DNA from: Isoetes taiwanensis
Lineage: Eukaryota; Streptophyta; Lycopodiopsida; Isoetales; Isoetaceae
Length of the DNA stretch: 64,000 nt
Assembly (NCBI GenBank): GCA_021234155.1
Contig: JAJEKV010000040.1
Location: 4,981,229 to 5,045,228, forward strand
Direction of reading: 5' to 3'
Part shown: positions 32,851-44,199 of the stretch, in pieces
How positions within the stretch are numbered: the stretch's first letter is position 1
How the letters are laid out: each line of letters starts with the position of its first letter
The notes under the pieces: generated by a model
Databases searched by the model: none
What the model saw: the letters and a program-made list of their open reading frames with translations, nothing else
What the model was told of the DNA's origin: nothing
Position numbers and translations under genes: made by a program

Positions 32851-34285
32851 TTAAACAGGATGTTTCAATCTCCAAACTTTATTATCTCCCTTTTCAAAAC
32901 CTTGTGCCTGCCTCATACAGATGTCTTCCTTCAATTCAGCATTTAAAAACGTCGTCTTTACGTCGATGTGATGCAACTCGAGATCCAATGCATTTGCCAA
33001 GGCTAATATCAGTCTTATGCTCGCCAACTTCACTATTGGAGAGTATGTTTCTTCATAATAAACCCCTTTTTTCTGTTTAAAGCCCTTAGCAACTAGTCTG
33101 GCCTTGAATCTTTTCATTCTGTCTACATTTGTTTTTATTCTGTATATCCATTTATTTTCCACCAAATTCTTATTCTCTGGACGGTCAGCTAGCTCATAAG
33201 TGCCTGTATCTTCAAATGATCAGATTTCTTCTCTCATAGCTTGCAGCCACTCTGACGCATGTTCTGAATGTATAGCCTCTTCGTAGGATTATGGAATATC
33301 TGATTTTAGCAGTGCCGTAATAGATGGAAATGTAACTGGAGGATGTCCAATTCTCCGAGCCTTTCCTGTTCCATATCTGCCATAGATCTCTGGATTGTAA
33401 TCAAACTGCGTCTCCTTCAGCTTCTCAAATTCTGTACTCCTTTTCTTTGGTCTACTTTCCCTTAGGGGTTGTGTTTGTTGTGCATGTGACTCATGTGGCT
33501 GCTGGTCATGTGGCTGCTATTCATATGGCTGATGTACTTGTGCACATGGTGGTTGAACCTGTGAGATGCCTTCACCAACTGTATCATCTTCATCATCCGG
33601 TCCTGTATCAAACATGCATTCAGGTTTATTGTCACTCCTATTCCTGCTGGCCTCTATTATTTCTCCCTCTGATTTCTCAAGATCGCTTATAACAGTATGC
33701 CTGTCCTTGTAAAAATTGCTTTCATCAAAAACAATATCTCTACTGACTACTATCCTTTTTGTTTCTGGCATAAATATTCTATATCCTTTGGACTCTTTGT
33801 CATAACCTACCAGATATCCAATCTCCGCACGATTGTCTAACTTGAGTCTTTTTGTGGACGTATGCTAGGCATTCATATGCCCTGAAATATTCATATTCAC
33901 GTCCCAACTTTCTGTTTGTCCACAATTCTAGAGGAATATTCCCATCTATATTGGACGAAGGCAGTCTATTGTCAATGAAGAAAGTTGTTTTTACTGCCTC
34001 CTCCCAAAGATAATTTGGTAGGCCAGCAAACTTTATCATAGACCTCACCGCATCTAGAACAGTCTTGTTCTTCCTTTCCGCTACTCCATTTTGCTGAGGA
34101 GAGTACCTGCATGTAAGTTGTCTCTTAATTTCATGTTCCAAACATAATTGTTTAAATATCCTAGATAAGTACTCTCCGCCCCTGTCTGACCTGATGCATT
34201 TAAGTTTTCTTCCCGTGGTTCTCTCCATTTCCACAACAAACAATTTGAAAGCCTCAACAGCCTTATCCTTAGATGACAGTAAGTA
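32851..34285 (-). mobile_element. Decayed copia element A (integrase to partial reverse transcriptase)
   Basis: On the minus strand, 34285-33800 gives copia integrase from LSSKDKA through IRSDRGGEYLSRIFKQ and PQQNGVAERKN to the ECLAYVHKKT frame break. At 33771-33517 comes ETKRIVVSRDIVFDESNFYK and the acidic linker. At 33300-33165 comes the SEWLQAMREEI linker with stops. At 33165-32851 comes the start of reverse transcriptase (NKWIYRIKTNVD, KARLVAKGFKQ, HHIDVKTTFLNAEL), ending before the YVDD box. The order follows copia, but protease, catalytic reverse transcriptase, RNase H and LTRs are missing. Its 5' side abuts a different copia element at about 34290. Confidence 0.85.
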
Positions 34286-34290
34286 ACAAC

Positions 34291-36720
34291 TTAGGTGGGC
34301 AATTGAGCACTAGTCAGATCTGAGAGGAAAGCAAAACATTGGGGAATGTCTAGAGGGGGATCAGATCGCAGCTGCTCTGAAGAGAGAGCAAATGATTTCA
34401 ATAAATGAGAGGTGGGTTTCCAACTGCGAAACGGAGAAAGAGGCAGCGTGGTGGTGGAGGAAATGGGTTGATCTGAAGAGGAGGTGGTGATGGCTGGATC
34501 AGGGTGTTGGGATGCAGCAGGGGAAGGAGATGGAAGAGTAATTGGTGGAGTATGAGAGGAGGAGTCGCTCGGGTTCAAGGGGTTGCCACATAACTAGGGT
34601 AGGAGGAGGTGGAGGAGATGGGTGAGAGGTGGTGAAGATGGAGAAATCTAATTCAAGGAACACCACAAATGGTGCATTCAATGACGTTCTTGGTACAGGA
34701 TTGTAGAGGTGAAAGCCCTTAGAGGTAGGACTGTAGCCCATAAAAGCACATTTGAGAGAGTGAGAGGCAAGCTTGTCATGTTGAGAAAGTGGAATATGTG
34801 ATGGTTTTCTTCAACAAAATCAGTCACACAATTCTTTAAGTAGGTAGACAAACTTTTTGGCTAGTCAAGGCAAATTATAGGTCCAATTTTCACAAATCAA
34901 ATCATTTAAAATTTTACTGTAGCAAAGTGATTGACCTTTTTTTCAAGCACCGTTGATCATCTTCAAATCTCCCGAGAGCCCAAGCGATCACTCCGGATCT
35001 GCCTTTCTTTACTCTCTAATCCAGGTTTGGCCCTGTTCTTTGAGTATCCGGCTCCTCCAAAATGTTCCTGTACGTTTTTCCTTCTGTATATGTTATGTCC
35101 ATTTTTTTCCCTTATTTTCATATTCGATCTTGTCATATTTTTTCCAAGGTGCCAATTTTAGAGCTCAATTCAAGATATTCCATATGACCTTTACTCAGAT
35201 ATTCACACATTAAATATGGCATGATAGTCACCTACAATATGAGCAAAAATAGTACATCCAAAAGGTTTCAGGTGGTCTACAGATGGGTTGATGCCATGCC
35301 ACATGGTGTAAGGCAAGGAGGATGGGCATGCACGAGTGGGCAGTCTGTTTTGAAGATAGGTGGCTGAGGCTGCAGCTTCAGCCTAGAATTTGCATGGAAT
35401 TTGATGGGCTTGGAGCATACTATTTGCACATTCCACAATTGCCCGATGCTTTCATTCCATGATCCCATTTTGATGATGCTCATTTGGGATTGCAAGGTGC
35501 CGAGATATGCCACAGTTTGATAAATAGAGGGTAAAAGAACCTGAGAGAAATTTGCCACCACGGTCGGAGCGAAGAGTGCCAATGGAGTGACCAGATTTGC
35601 GCTCAACTTCAGCTTGCTATGTTTTGAAAACAAAGAATGTTTGAGACTTTTGTTTGAAGAAATAGATCCAGCAATACCTGGAATAATCGTCAATCAGCAA
35701 AAGATAGTAATTTGACCCATTCAAGCTAACTTCTCGTGTTTTACCTCAGAGATCAGCATGAAGAATTTGGAGAGGCTGCTCAGCACAATGTGTACTGATG
35801 GAAGGTCTGGGAGCTTTATGTTGCTTGCCTTGAATACAACCTGTACATGAGTGTGAAGGAGGTGTTCCTTGAAGGGACAGACCAAGTACTAGATTGTGTA
35901 CGATCAGATGGTGGAGTCATTTGTTGCTTGGGTGACCAAATCTTTGGTACCACACTTTCCAGTTATCTGTTTGGTGGCATAAGCCTCAAGAGATGCTGGA
36001 ATTCGATAGAGGTATCCATCCCAAGTGCCAGAAGTGATCTTGGATTTATCAAGATCAAAGAGAGTGCAACCCATGCTGGTGAATTTGAATCCAATGCCCA
36101 AATCTGCCATTCTGCCTACCGAGATCAGATTCTTAGGTACCTCCGGATAGTAGAGCATATCTGTGAGTTGACGATTGCCTTCTGGAGTATGAACATGCAC
36201 TGTACCAATGCCATGGATTGAGATGCTTCCTTTGATGCCTTGGACTTGAGTAACTCCAGTGTAGGGACGCAGATTTATGAACCAGTCTTGGCGATGACAA
36301 ATGTGATCTGTGGCCGCACAATCATACCACTATGTATTAAACTAGTAACTAGATGATGAAGAAAGAAACCCATGAAAGCACTACATTCTTCATTATCAGA
36401 GTCAGAGTGCTCAGATAGAGCTAGAGCAGATGATTCTGAGGGTTCCCATGCCTTAGTTAGATGGACCTGCTTGGGCTTGTTGGGAGGGGATATAGCCAAT
36501 TTGTTTAATTGTGACAGCAACATGCAGTCTTTTGCCAGGTGAGCTTCTTCACACATGAAACATTTGGGTGTCTTTCTGGGAGCCTTTCCGTTGAAATGTC
36601 CTGCAAACAGAGCAGACAGTTCACTAGATTGGGCTTGAGATCCGTGCTTCCGGATTGTCTCATCTTGACGGCTCAACATGTACATAAATTCATGCGGGAT
36701 AAATGTTTGGATGCTTGAAT
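34291..36720 (-). mobile_element. Decayed copia element B (gag zinc knuckle to integrase tail)
   Basis: On the minus strand, 36685-36275 carries a gag zinc knuckle CFMCEEAHLAKDC (C-x2-C-x4-H-x4-C). Near 36330-36200 is a protease-like DCAATDHICHRQDWF. At 36200-35904 comes LISVGRMADLGIGFKF and WDGYLYRIP (GAG-pre-integrase). At 35693-35277 lies the integrase, with HHQNGIME-stop-KHR and NRLPTRACPSSLPY. At 34800-34500 comes KCAFMGYSPTSKGFHLYNP. About 400 unrelated bases (34800-35230) interrupt the integrase tail. The acidic or serine-rich linker ends abruptly at 34291, where element A begins. Many stops and frameshifts are present. Confidence 0.8.
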
Positions 36721-37060
36721 TTAAACAGGATCAATGCAGAAGCGGTAAATCAGGGCAGGTAAGCAAGCAACGATTGTGCAATAAGTAGGCTGGACTAGAT
36801 TGTGCTTCTATAGTCCGCATGAAAGCCCGCAGCAAAATTTCATAGGCATAACAAACTTTACAGCCCGAACAACAACGCCACTTGCTTTAATCCAATGTAA
36901 AGGAAAAAAGAGGCCTGCCACGATGCCTACTAGCAGAGGAGAAGCATGACCTCGTCGGCCGCCATGTTATGCAACAGACGTCAAGAATTCTATTCTAAAG
37001 GCATTGATTAGATACACGATTTTTTTTCACTCCAACACCATCCCCCTTTTCTCGCTAAAC
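36715..37060 (-). repeat. Probable LTR end with polypurine tract
   Basis: On the minus strand the order is GAAAAGGGGGATGG and then TGTTGGAGTG at 37043. This is a polypurine tract followed by a TG that would start a 3' LTR, running down to about 36715 next to copia B. No matching second LTR was found, so this may be a solo or truncated copy. The boundary at the low-coordinate side is a guess. Confidence 0.35.
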
Positions 37061-37224
37061 CGTTGACGAAATCTTACTCTGAGATAATTTGGCAACCTTC
37101 TATTAGTGTATACTGGATTTCCTATATATTAAGGTTTGAAAATACTGGATTTCATATATATATATATATATATATACAAGTTATTGTACTATGAGGGACT
37201 ATACAAATTCGACTAAAAGCGAAA

Positions 37225-38330
37225 TGCAGTGCCATCCAATGAAGATCTCATAAAGATTCTCTTGGATTCTCCAAGGCTCTAGGAGGACTTCCCTAGATTC
37301 TATGAGATTCCATCATGTTCGCTTATATTTCCCAAGATCTACGGATGATTCCTCGAGGAATTGTACAAATTCGACTATAAATCAAATTTAAAGTCGTGCG
37401 ATGAAGATTCTATAGAGATTCTCTAAGATTCCACCAAGATTTTCTAGATACTCAAAGATTTTATTCCCCCTAAATTCCCTAAAATTCCATAAACATCCCC
37501 TAGATTCTTAAAATTCTAAAAAGATTCCCCTAGATTTTCAAAAATTATCTGAAGATTTCTTTAGATTCACAAGATTTTATGTAGATTCTCCTAGGTTCTC
37601 TTAGTTTCTATGAAGAGACCACTAGATCTTTGAGATTCCATCAAGATTCTCTTAGATTCTCAAACATTTTTTGGAGATTCTCTTAGATTCCCCTATATTC
37701 TTTTAAATTCCATAAATTCCTTAAGATTCTCTTGATATTTCCATAAAATCCAAGGTTATCCCAAGATTCGTCTAGATTCCTTTAGATTCTCAAATATTCT
37801 CTTGAGATTCCCTTAGATTCCCAATATTATCCTAAGACTCGTCTAGATTCTCCAAGATTCCATGTAGATTCTTCTAGATTCTCTAAGATTCTATGAAGAT
37901 TCCCCTGTAGAACACACCTATTGTTAAAGATGCCCCTAGATCCCTTGGAATCTCCTGCAATTCCCTAAGATTCCACATAGATCCCCTAGATTCTTAAGGT
38001 TCTATAAAGATTCCCCAAGATTCTATGTAGATTCGTTTAGATTCCAGAAGATTCTATGTAGGTTCTCCTAGATTCCTTAAATTCTATGAAGATCCCCTTA
38101 GATCTCTAAGATTCCATCAAGATTTCCCTCGATTCTTAAACCTTTTTTGAAGGTTTTCTTAGATTCCCCTAGATTCTTTTGAGATTCCCATAGATTTTTT
38201 AAGATTCTATTTAGATTCCCTTGATTTTCAAAGATTATCCCAAGATTTTGCTAGATTCCCCAAGTTTCTACATAGATTCTCTCAGATTCCCTTAGATTCT
38301 ATGAATATTCCCCTAGCTTATCTAACATTG
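37225..38330 (+). repeat. AGATTC satellite block
   Basis: First block of the main array. AGATTC-like hexamers recur every 10-12 bases (AGATTCTATGAAGATTCCCC type). The block is entered from a spacer end with TTGTACTATGAGGGA and GCAGTGCCATCCAATGAAG. Reading frames here are by-products rich in S, R, F and D. Confidence 0.9.
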
Positions 38331-38889
38331 CACGGAATGATGCCAAACCACACTCATTGAAAAGCATTTGATGAGAGGAATCCAAAGGCGTGGGTCTCAC
38401 TTTGATCCGAGACCTCCATCGCAAGATAAAGTCATTTGAAGGCGATGCTAAAAAGGAAGCTTCCAAGAAAGCTTCATAATTAATGAGTTGCCAACTCACT
38501 ATCTTTTCAATAAATAAGAGTGCCACCTCACCTCCTTTAATATAAAAAAAATCTAATTTAATAAGAAAATGAATGGCTAGGATTTCTGCTCCCCCTTTTG
38601 ATCTAACGGTTAAAATTGCTTGCACCAAATCCACTTGAAGAAGCTTCCTTGCACCTTCCTTATAAAAATCGAGGGCCATGATTTCGCCTCCTCTTTTGAT
38701 CCGATGGTCCACGGATGTGTTGCATGCCCTCATGCATGGCCATGCATGCCCCATGCATGACTCATCCATAATCCAGTGGCTCACGTCGTGCCACTTAATC
38801 AATGCCCCCAATCCGACGGTAAAGAAGCGTGTTACATATTTTTAACATGTCATATACACCATGGGTACATCGTTTTCAAGGCACACATA
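38331..38889 (+). repeat. Composite-repeat spacer, class A
   Basis: This non-satellite spacer begins TTGCACGGAATGATGCC and runs to CGTTTTCAAGGCACACATAG. Near-copies lie at 48090, 57628 and 58450. It contains ATCTAACGGTTAA and GATCCGATGGTCC motifs, GCCACCTCACCTCC, and three CATGCATG (RY) motifs at 38731-38759. Open frames in it are not conserved as protein between copies. Confidence 0.85.
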
Positions 38890-39261
38890 GAATGATCCTA
38901 TAGATTCTCCTAGATTCTCCAAGACTCTAGAAAGGTTTCCCTAGATTCTATGAGATTCCATCAATGTTCGCTTATATTTCCCAAGATCTGCGGATGATAC
39001 TAGAAATTAAATTCAAAGTGATGTGATGAAGGTTATGTAGAGATTCTCCAAGATTTCACCAAGATTCTCTAGATACTCAAAGATTTTATGAAGATTACCT
39101 TAGATTCCTTTAGATTCTTAAAGATTCTCTTGAGATTCCTTTGGATTCCCAAAGATTATCCTAAGATTCCTCAAGATTCCATGTAGATTCTTCTAGATTT
39201 CCTTAGAGTTTATGAAGATTCCCCTTTAGAACACACCTAGTGTTAAAGATTCCCCTAGATT
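38890..39261 (+). repeat. AGATTC satellite block
   Basis: The satellite has the same long-range variant order as 46800-47190, including ATGTTCGCTTATATTTCCC and TAGAACACACCTAGTGTTAA. It is therefore a duplicate of a longer segment. Confidence 0.85.
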
Positions 39262-42124
39262 CCTTCTGCCAGCTTTCGCATCGAGATGGTCATGGTCTGC
39301 GCCCAGCCAGCTATCCACATCATAAGCTGTCATATGATTATGTAAAGCTGGCAGAAGGAATTCAACACAAAAATCTAGCATCATATGATAAAGTAATGCA
39401 TAACTTAAGAAGAAGATGTTGAAATCATATGCCAAGCTTGCATGAAAAACGTTAAAAAACACTCACCAAATATACCTTCGCATCGAGATGGTCACGGTCT
39501 GCGCCCAGCCAGCTATCCACATCATAAGCTGTCATATGATTATGTAAAGCTGGCAGAAACCTAGACCTTCCTTGCCCTCTTCCGCATCCCCATGTTTCCT
39601 GCCCTCTTCTCCATCTTGGATCCTTGATAATAGTTATACTTGTGCTCCAATGTGAGACCAGCATGCCCAAGATTATGCGTTGCTCTTGCTTCTACAGAAA
39701 CACCATATATTTTTGTAGCAAGTTTTAATCATCACTTGAAACATCAAAAAGGAGAAAGAAGAACAGAGTACCTGGCCAATTTTGTAAAACAGAGAGGTGG
39801 TGAAAGATTTTGTAATCTTGTATTTTTGTGAACAGTTTTTGGAACCACTTTTTTCCAGTCCTAACATCAATATTATTCAGCCAAGCTATGACAAACAGAG
39901 ATTATACCAAATTCATTTGCTTTTGGAGCATTAAATCATGCCCACTTAAATCCTCTATTTTGAGCCCTACTTTCAACTTTTACTCCACTCCGATTGCAAA
40001 TTTGAATAGGGTGGCATCCTGACTTTGCTCTCAAAGACGTGATTGGTGCTAGTTCAATACCTACAATGATTGGTGAATAATATCTCTTAATGCGACTGCT
40101 TAGAAAGTAAAAAAAAGGCCAACACTAAGTAAATTGGCAAAGCAAAAGTTGAGTCCAAATAAAAGCGTTCTATTAAAGAACTTACCTTGCTTGCACAGGG
40201 GCGAGAGCTTCACCAACACTTATAAACATCATCAAACCAAAGTAGACCTTGCAAACTACCTCCATAACAGTTCAGATGACAGTCATCTGCATATGAATGT
40301 CCAGATGCTTCTGAATACACATCCAAGATAATGGTTATGTATAATTAGAGCATGCAAAAATAAATTTTAAAAAGAATCCTTATGTCTTTAAACTTGTGAT
40401 AGTAGGCAAATATTTGGGTAAAGAGCTTCAACAAAAGCAAACAGACTTAAGCTAGCACAATGTTCCAGATGCTAGAAGTTGTTAGAGTAGAGCTGAGCTG
40501 GATAATGAAGAGTAATCTTGCACTTTACTCTTTCACTTTCTTCATATAGATGATGTAATGGATATATTAGGAGTGCAATCCAGCAATGACTCAAACCAGA
40601 CATTATAAGTTTGTTCTACCATTTGGACAAAAGGCACTTAGCTCCAGGCGCAATAAAAATGCACTTTATATCTGTAGCACTTGGAGGCCTGCACTTGGAG
40701 GCTTTATGCAAAATCATTTCATATATGGAAGCCAAACATAGTATTCTAACAGATGTCGTAGCATATAACAACAGCTATCTCTAAAAATCTGCAAACATAT
40801 AGGGCCATAATAGAATTGTTTAAAAGTACCTTAAGATCCTGACATACTTTACATGTTGAAACAACTTAGGCTCAAAAGCTCATCAAATTTTTGATCTAGA
40901 TATTTGCCGGAGCAAGCGATAAATGTGCTGCACATGGATTGTATCAAAACATGCAATGGAAAAATATTCTAACTTTCTGATACCTGAGCAAGGAGCGTCT
41001 GCATCCTAGTAAAAGGACATGCCCAACCCACCAAATTGCAAACCCCAGGTGCTTCTATTGAAACTTGAAACAACTCCCGTTTTGCAGCTGATTGTGGAGA
41101 TCTCTGTGACAACTTATGCGCCAGGAGCCTATAAGAGAATCATATTTAGTATCATACCCTTCCCACCAGCTGCTTTTAGAGACAACGATTTGTTGCTCAT
41201 TACGTATCCATGTCGAAAAACTTTAGGAAAAATGCAGATAGAGGCTAAAATGTGTAGCAGATATACTCCAATCCATCGTATTTCTAAAATACCACTAAGA
41301 CATGCCCTAGAAAATCATTTGATGCGCATTGATTCTTACATGATCCAAATCACGGTCATTGAAATGCATATGCACAAAAAGAAACAACAAAATTATTCTA
41401 CATACCTGCTACCTTAACGCATTTCTGGTTCCAAGGAAAGATGAAAAATATAGCTTATCCTCAGCAAATACATGCACTGGCTTCAATATACCCGGGCTGC
41501 TGGGTTTCCATTTTAATTACATTCTTTGATTGCAAGGCTATGTGTTATGGCAACGCAAGAATCATGCAGACCATGTGATTGAACATTTGGTTTTTGCTAT
41601 GCAGAAAAGCACGCAACACAACAGAACAGATATTAGAATGTGCACAATACACAAAGAGAAGGTCTGAACATGCATACGGACCCAATCTCCCCGATCTTCA
41701 TAGAACCGAGCAAAAAAATGTCTGAGGCAGAGATTCCTTGCTACTGCAAGTTGCAGATATCGGAATCCAGAGGGCTTCACTATTACCTGTAATGGGCCAG
41801 GCCCATTGTCGCCATGTGCCTCTTTTTTTCTGCTTGAGGTAGAACAGATAGGAAGGCGAGGAAGACCAGACGCAGAATCTGCCGAGAGCTCTACAAAACC
41901 ATTCAAGCTTTAATCCGGAAGGCCGAGGAAGAACGACGCAGAAGGAAGCAAAAAATCGATGTAGAAGCCGTAGAAGCCATAGAAGTCTAGCGGCGATGTT
42001 TTTTGAAAAAAAAAAGGGTAGACCGCCAATGCGACCAAATATTCCCCCATGCGGGAAAGGGAACGCCGCATGCGGCGTTACATGCGGCGTTCCAGGCACG
42101 ATTACCAACACCTTCCCATTTTAA
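39262..42124 (-). other. Exon-bearing island within the satellite, family unknown
   Basis: About 2.9 kb of complex DNA interrupts the array. On the minus strand several exon-like pieces with AG and GT borders appear: a start-like MNGFVELSADSASGLPRL at 41906; RSPQSAAKRELFQVSIEAP at about 41102-40985 ending CAG|GTATCAG; ASGHSYADDCHLNCYGG at about 40320-40200; and ARATHNLGHAGLTLEH at about 39690-39575. An 80-base exon LHNHMTAYDVDSWLGAD occurs twice (39555-39476 and 39348-39270). Phases have not been joined with confidence and I recognise no family. It may be a gene fragment carried into the satellite, or a whole small gene. Confidence 0.4.
42060..42093. repeat. Palindrome and nested hairpin GGAACGCCGCAT...ATGCGGCGTTCC
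   Basis: AACGCCGCATGCGGCGTT (42062-42079) is a perfect 18-base palindrome. A third arm follows, so GGAACGCCGCAT (42060-42071) can also pair with ATGCGGCGTTCC (42082-42093) around a 10-base loop. The two structures compete. The patch is far richer in G and C than its surroundings. Confidence 0.85.
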
Positions 42125-42315
42125 AAAAGAAGATTCTTCAAGGCTTAAGAAAAAATTTCCCTAGATTCTCAAATATTTCACGAAGATTCCCTTAGATTCC
42201 TCTACATTCTCTTGAGATTCTCATAGATTCTTTAAGATTCTCTTGAGTTTCCCCTAGATTCTCAAAGATTAACCCAAATTTCCTCTAGATTCTCCAAGAT
42301 TCTATGTAGATTCTC
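42125..42315 (+). repeat. AGATTC satellite block (left part, split by insertion)
   Basis: This block matches 55225-55405 closely. The match breaks at 42315, where a 657-base insertion begins, and resumes at 42991. Confidence 0.85.
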
Positions 42316-42972
42316 ATCAATGCCGCGTAATAAGGTGGCAGCAATATTTAATGACATATTAGTGTAATGGCAACATGGAGCCTTGAAAAGGAATATAGAG
42401 GGGAAAAAAAAGTTAGAAAAAAATAAATTTTTTCGTGGGCCAACCTCCATCAATGGTCTTTATTCCGCTACGTCTTAAGCCAAGGGGGCTTCCTTTTTTG
42501 GAAATGGGGAGCAAAGTTGCTTCCTTTTTTTTCTCGCCCATTTTCACGGCTATGGCAGAGCTGCAATTACGGTGCCGACGTCTATGGCACCTGCTTTGCC
42601 TTAGTCTCAGTTCTTGCATGCTTTTTCCTGTTTATGCCCTGTTTTTCTCTAAGTTTTTGCCTGTTCATCCTCTGGTTTTTGCCCGTTCATCGCCATAGCC
42701 ACTCTTTGGAGCTTTTTTCGGGTAGTATGAAGCAACGACAGCATTCAATCTTGGCCATTGGTTAAAAGCCATCGAAATTTAATGCCAGTCCACTGCGAGA
42801 CTATGGCGGCAAATTGGAGCTCAGGGAAGCGCAGATCTTTCTTCTTGTCGCCTTGCTTGTGTTGCTTCAGGGATGTTGTTGATCGGCTTCGTCCTGTTCA
42901 TTCTCTTGCTGCTTTGCTGTGCTTTTCGCTTCAAGGTCAGTATGGTCTTCCCCTTGAATCCCCTGGCATTGC
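42316..42972. mobile_element. 657-base insertion flanked by an 18-base direct repeat
   Basis: The insert splits a satellite segment that is uninterrupted at 55.2-55.5 kb. GATTCTATGTAGATTCTC stands on both sides (42298-42315 and 42973-42990). The insert ends carry CAATGCC and its complement (ATCAATGCCG... on the left and ...GGCATTGC on the right), a possible very short inverted repeat. The interior is gene-like and richer in G and C, with a plus frame MAELQLRCRRLWHLLCLSL at 42555. No family was recognised. It could be a Pack-type element carrying a gene piece, or filler DNA from break repair. Confidence 0.6.
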
Positions 42973-43604
42973 GATTCTATGTAGATTCTCCTAAATTCCC
43001 ATAGATTCTATGAAGATTCCCCGGCAAAACACATCCAATATGAAAGATTCCACAAATATTCTTCTAGATTCTTAATATTCTACAAAGATTCCTCTAGATT
43101 CTCTAAGATTATATATAGATTTTATGTAGATCCCTTAGATTCCTTTAGATATTATGTATATTCCCCTAGATTCCATTAGATATAAGTACATTCCCCTAGA
43201 TTCTCCACGATTCCATTAAAGATCACGTAGATTCTCAAAGACTTTATGAAGATGCGCCAAGATTCTGCTAGATTTCCTAAGATTCTCTTAAGATTCCCAT
43301 AGATTCCCTAATCCTGTTGAGATTCCTCTAGACCCCCCCAAGTTTCTATGTAGATTCTCCCAGATCCCCTTAAAATTCTATGAAGATTCCCCTAGATTCT
43401 TCAAGATTTTATCAAGATTTCCCTAGATTCTCAAAGGTTTTATAAAGATTCGCTTAGATTCTTAAAGATTCTCTTGTGATTCCCATAGATTCCTCAAGAT
43501 TCTATTGAGATTCCTTTACATTCTTTAAGATCCTATGAAGATTCCCCTAGATTCTCTTAAATTCCCATAGATTCCATAACATTCCAAGATTCCAAGAAGA
43601 TTCT
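42973..43604 (+). repeat. AGATTC satellite block
   Basis: Continuation of the block split at 42315. It is paralogous to 55405-55965 and 62660-63230 in the order of its variants (AGATTATATATAGATTTTAT and ATTAAAGATCACGTAGATTC). Confidence 0.85.
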
Positions 43605-44199
43605 TAGTAGCGTAGGCCCCACCTTCATCCGACCCCTTTGCTGCAAGTTACGGGCCTTCGAACATAATTACAAAAAAGAAGCTTCCTCGAAATTCCTTCC
43701 ATAAATGTTGGTGCCACCTCATTATTTTTTTATTAAATGAGGATGCCACCTCAACTCCTTTAATAAATAAATTGCAACTTAATAAAAAATTTAATGGCCA
43801 GGATTTCTCCTCCCCCTTTTGATCCAAGGGCCGAGATTGGCCACACCAAAAAGCACCTTTAGGTACCTTCCTTGCACCTTCCTTAAAAAAATCAAGGGCT
43901 ATGATTTTGCTTCCCCCCCTTCATCCGACGGTCTAGAGGCATAGTGCATGCCCCATGCATGACCCCATATAGATCCTAAGGCCATAGCTGTGCCACCTCA
44001 TTGGCCCCCAAATAGATGGCCTCGATTGATTTGAATATGTAAACAATCCATGGGTACATTGTTTCCCATGGACACATAGAATAATTTATTATATATTATT
44101 ATATATATACAAGTTTATTAATATTTAGGGCCTACACATTTAGAGAAATTTGTGACAAAAATGTGTGAAAAATAACCTACAAAATATACCCAGCGTGAA
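43605..44199 (+). repeat. Composite-repeat spacer, class B
   Basis: This class B spacer has GGCCCCACCTTCATCCGACC, GATCCAAGGGCCGAGATTGG, ATCCGACGGTCTAGAGGC and CATGGGTACATTGTTTCCC. It is nearly the same as 55965-56345 and 63370-63840. Confidence 0.85.

Noticed and set aside
38299-38811. 170-codon minus-strand frame in the class A spacer
   Set aside because: Frames in the other class A copies (48.1, 58.5 kb) are broken at different places, and changes do not favour silent sites by eye. It is most likely a chance frame in a repeat.
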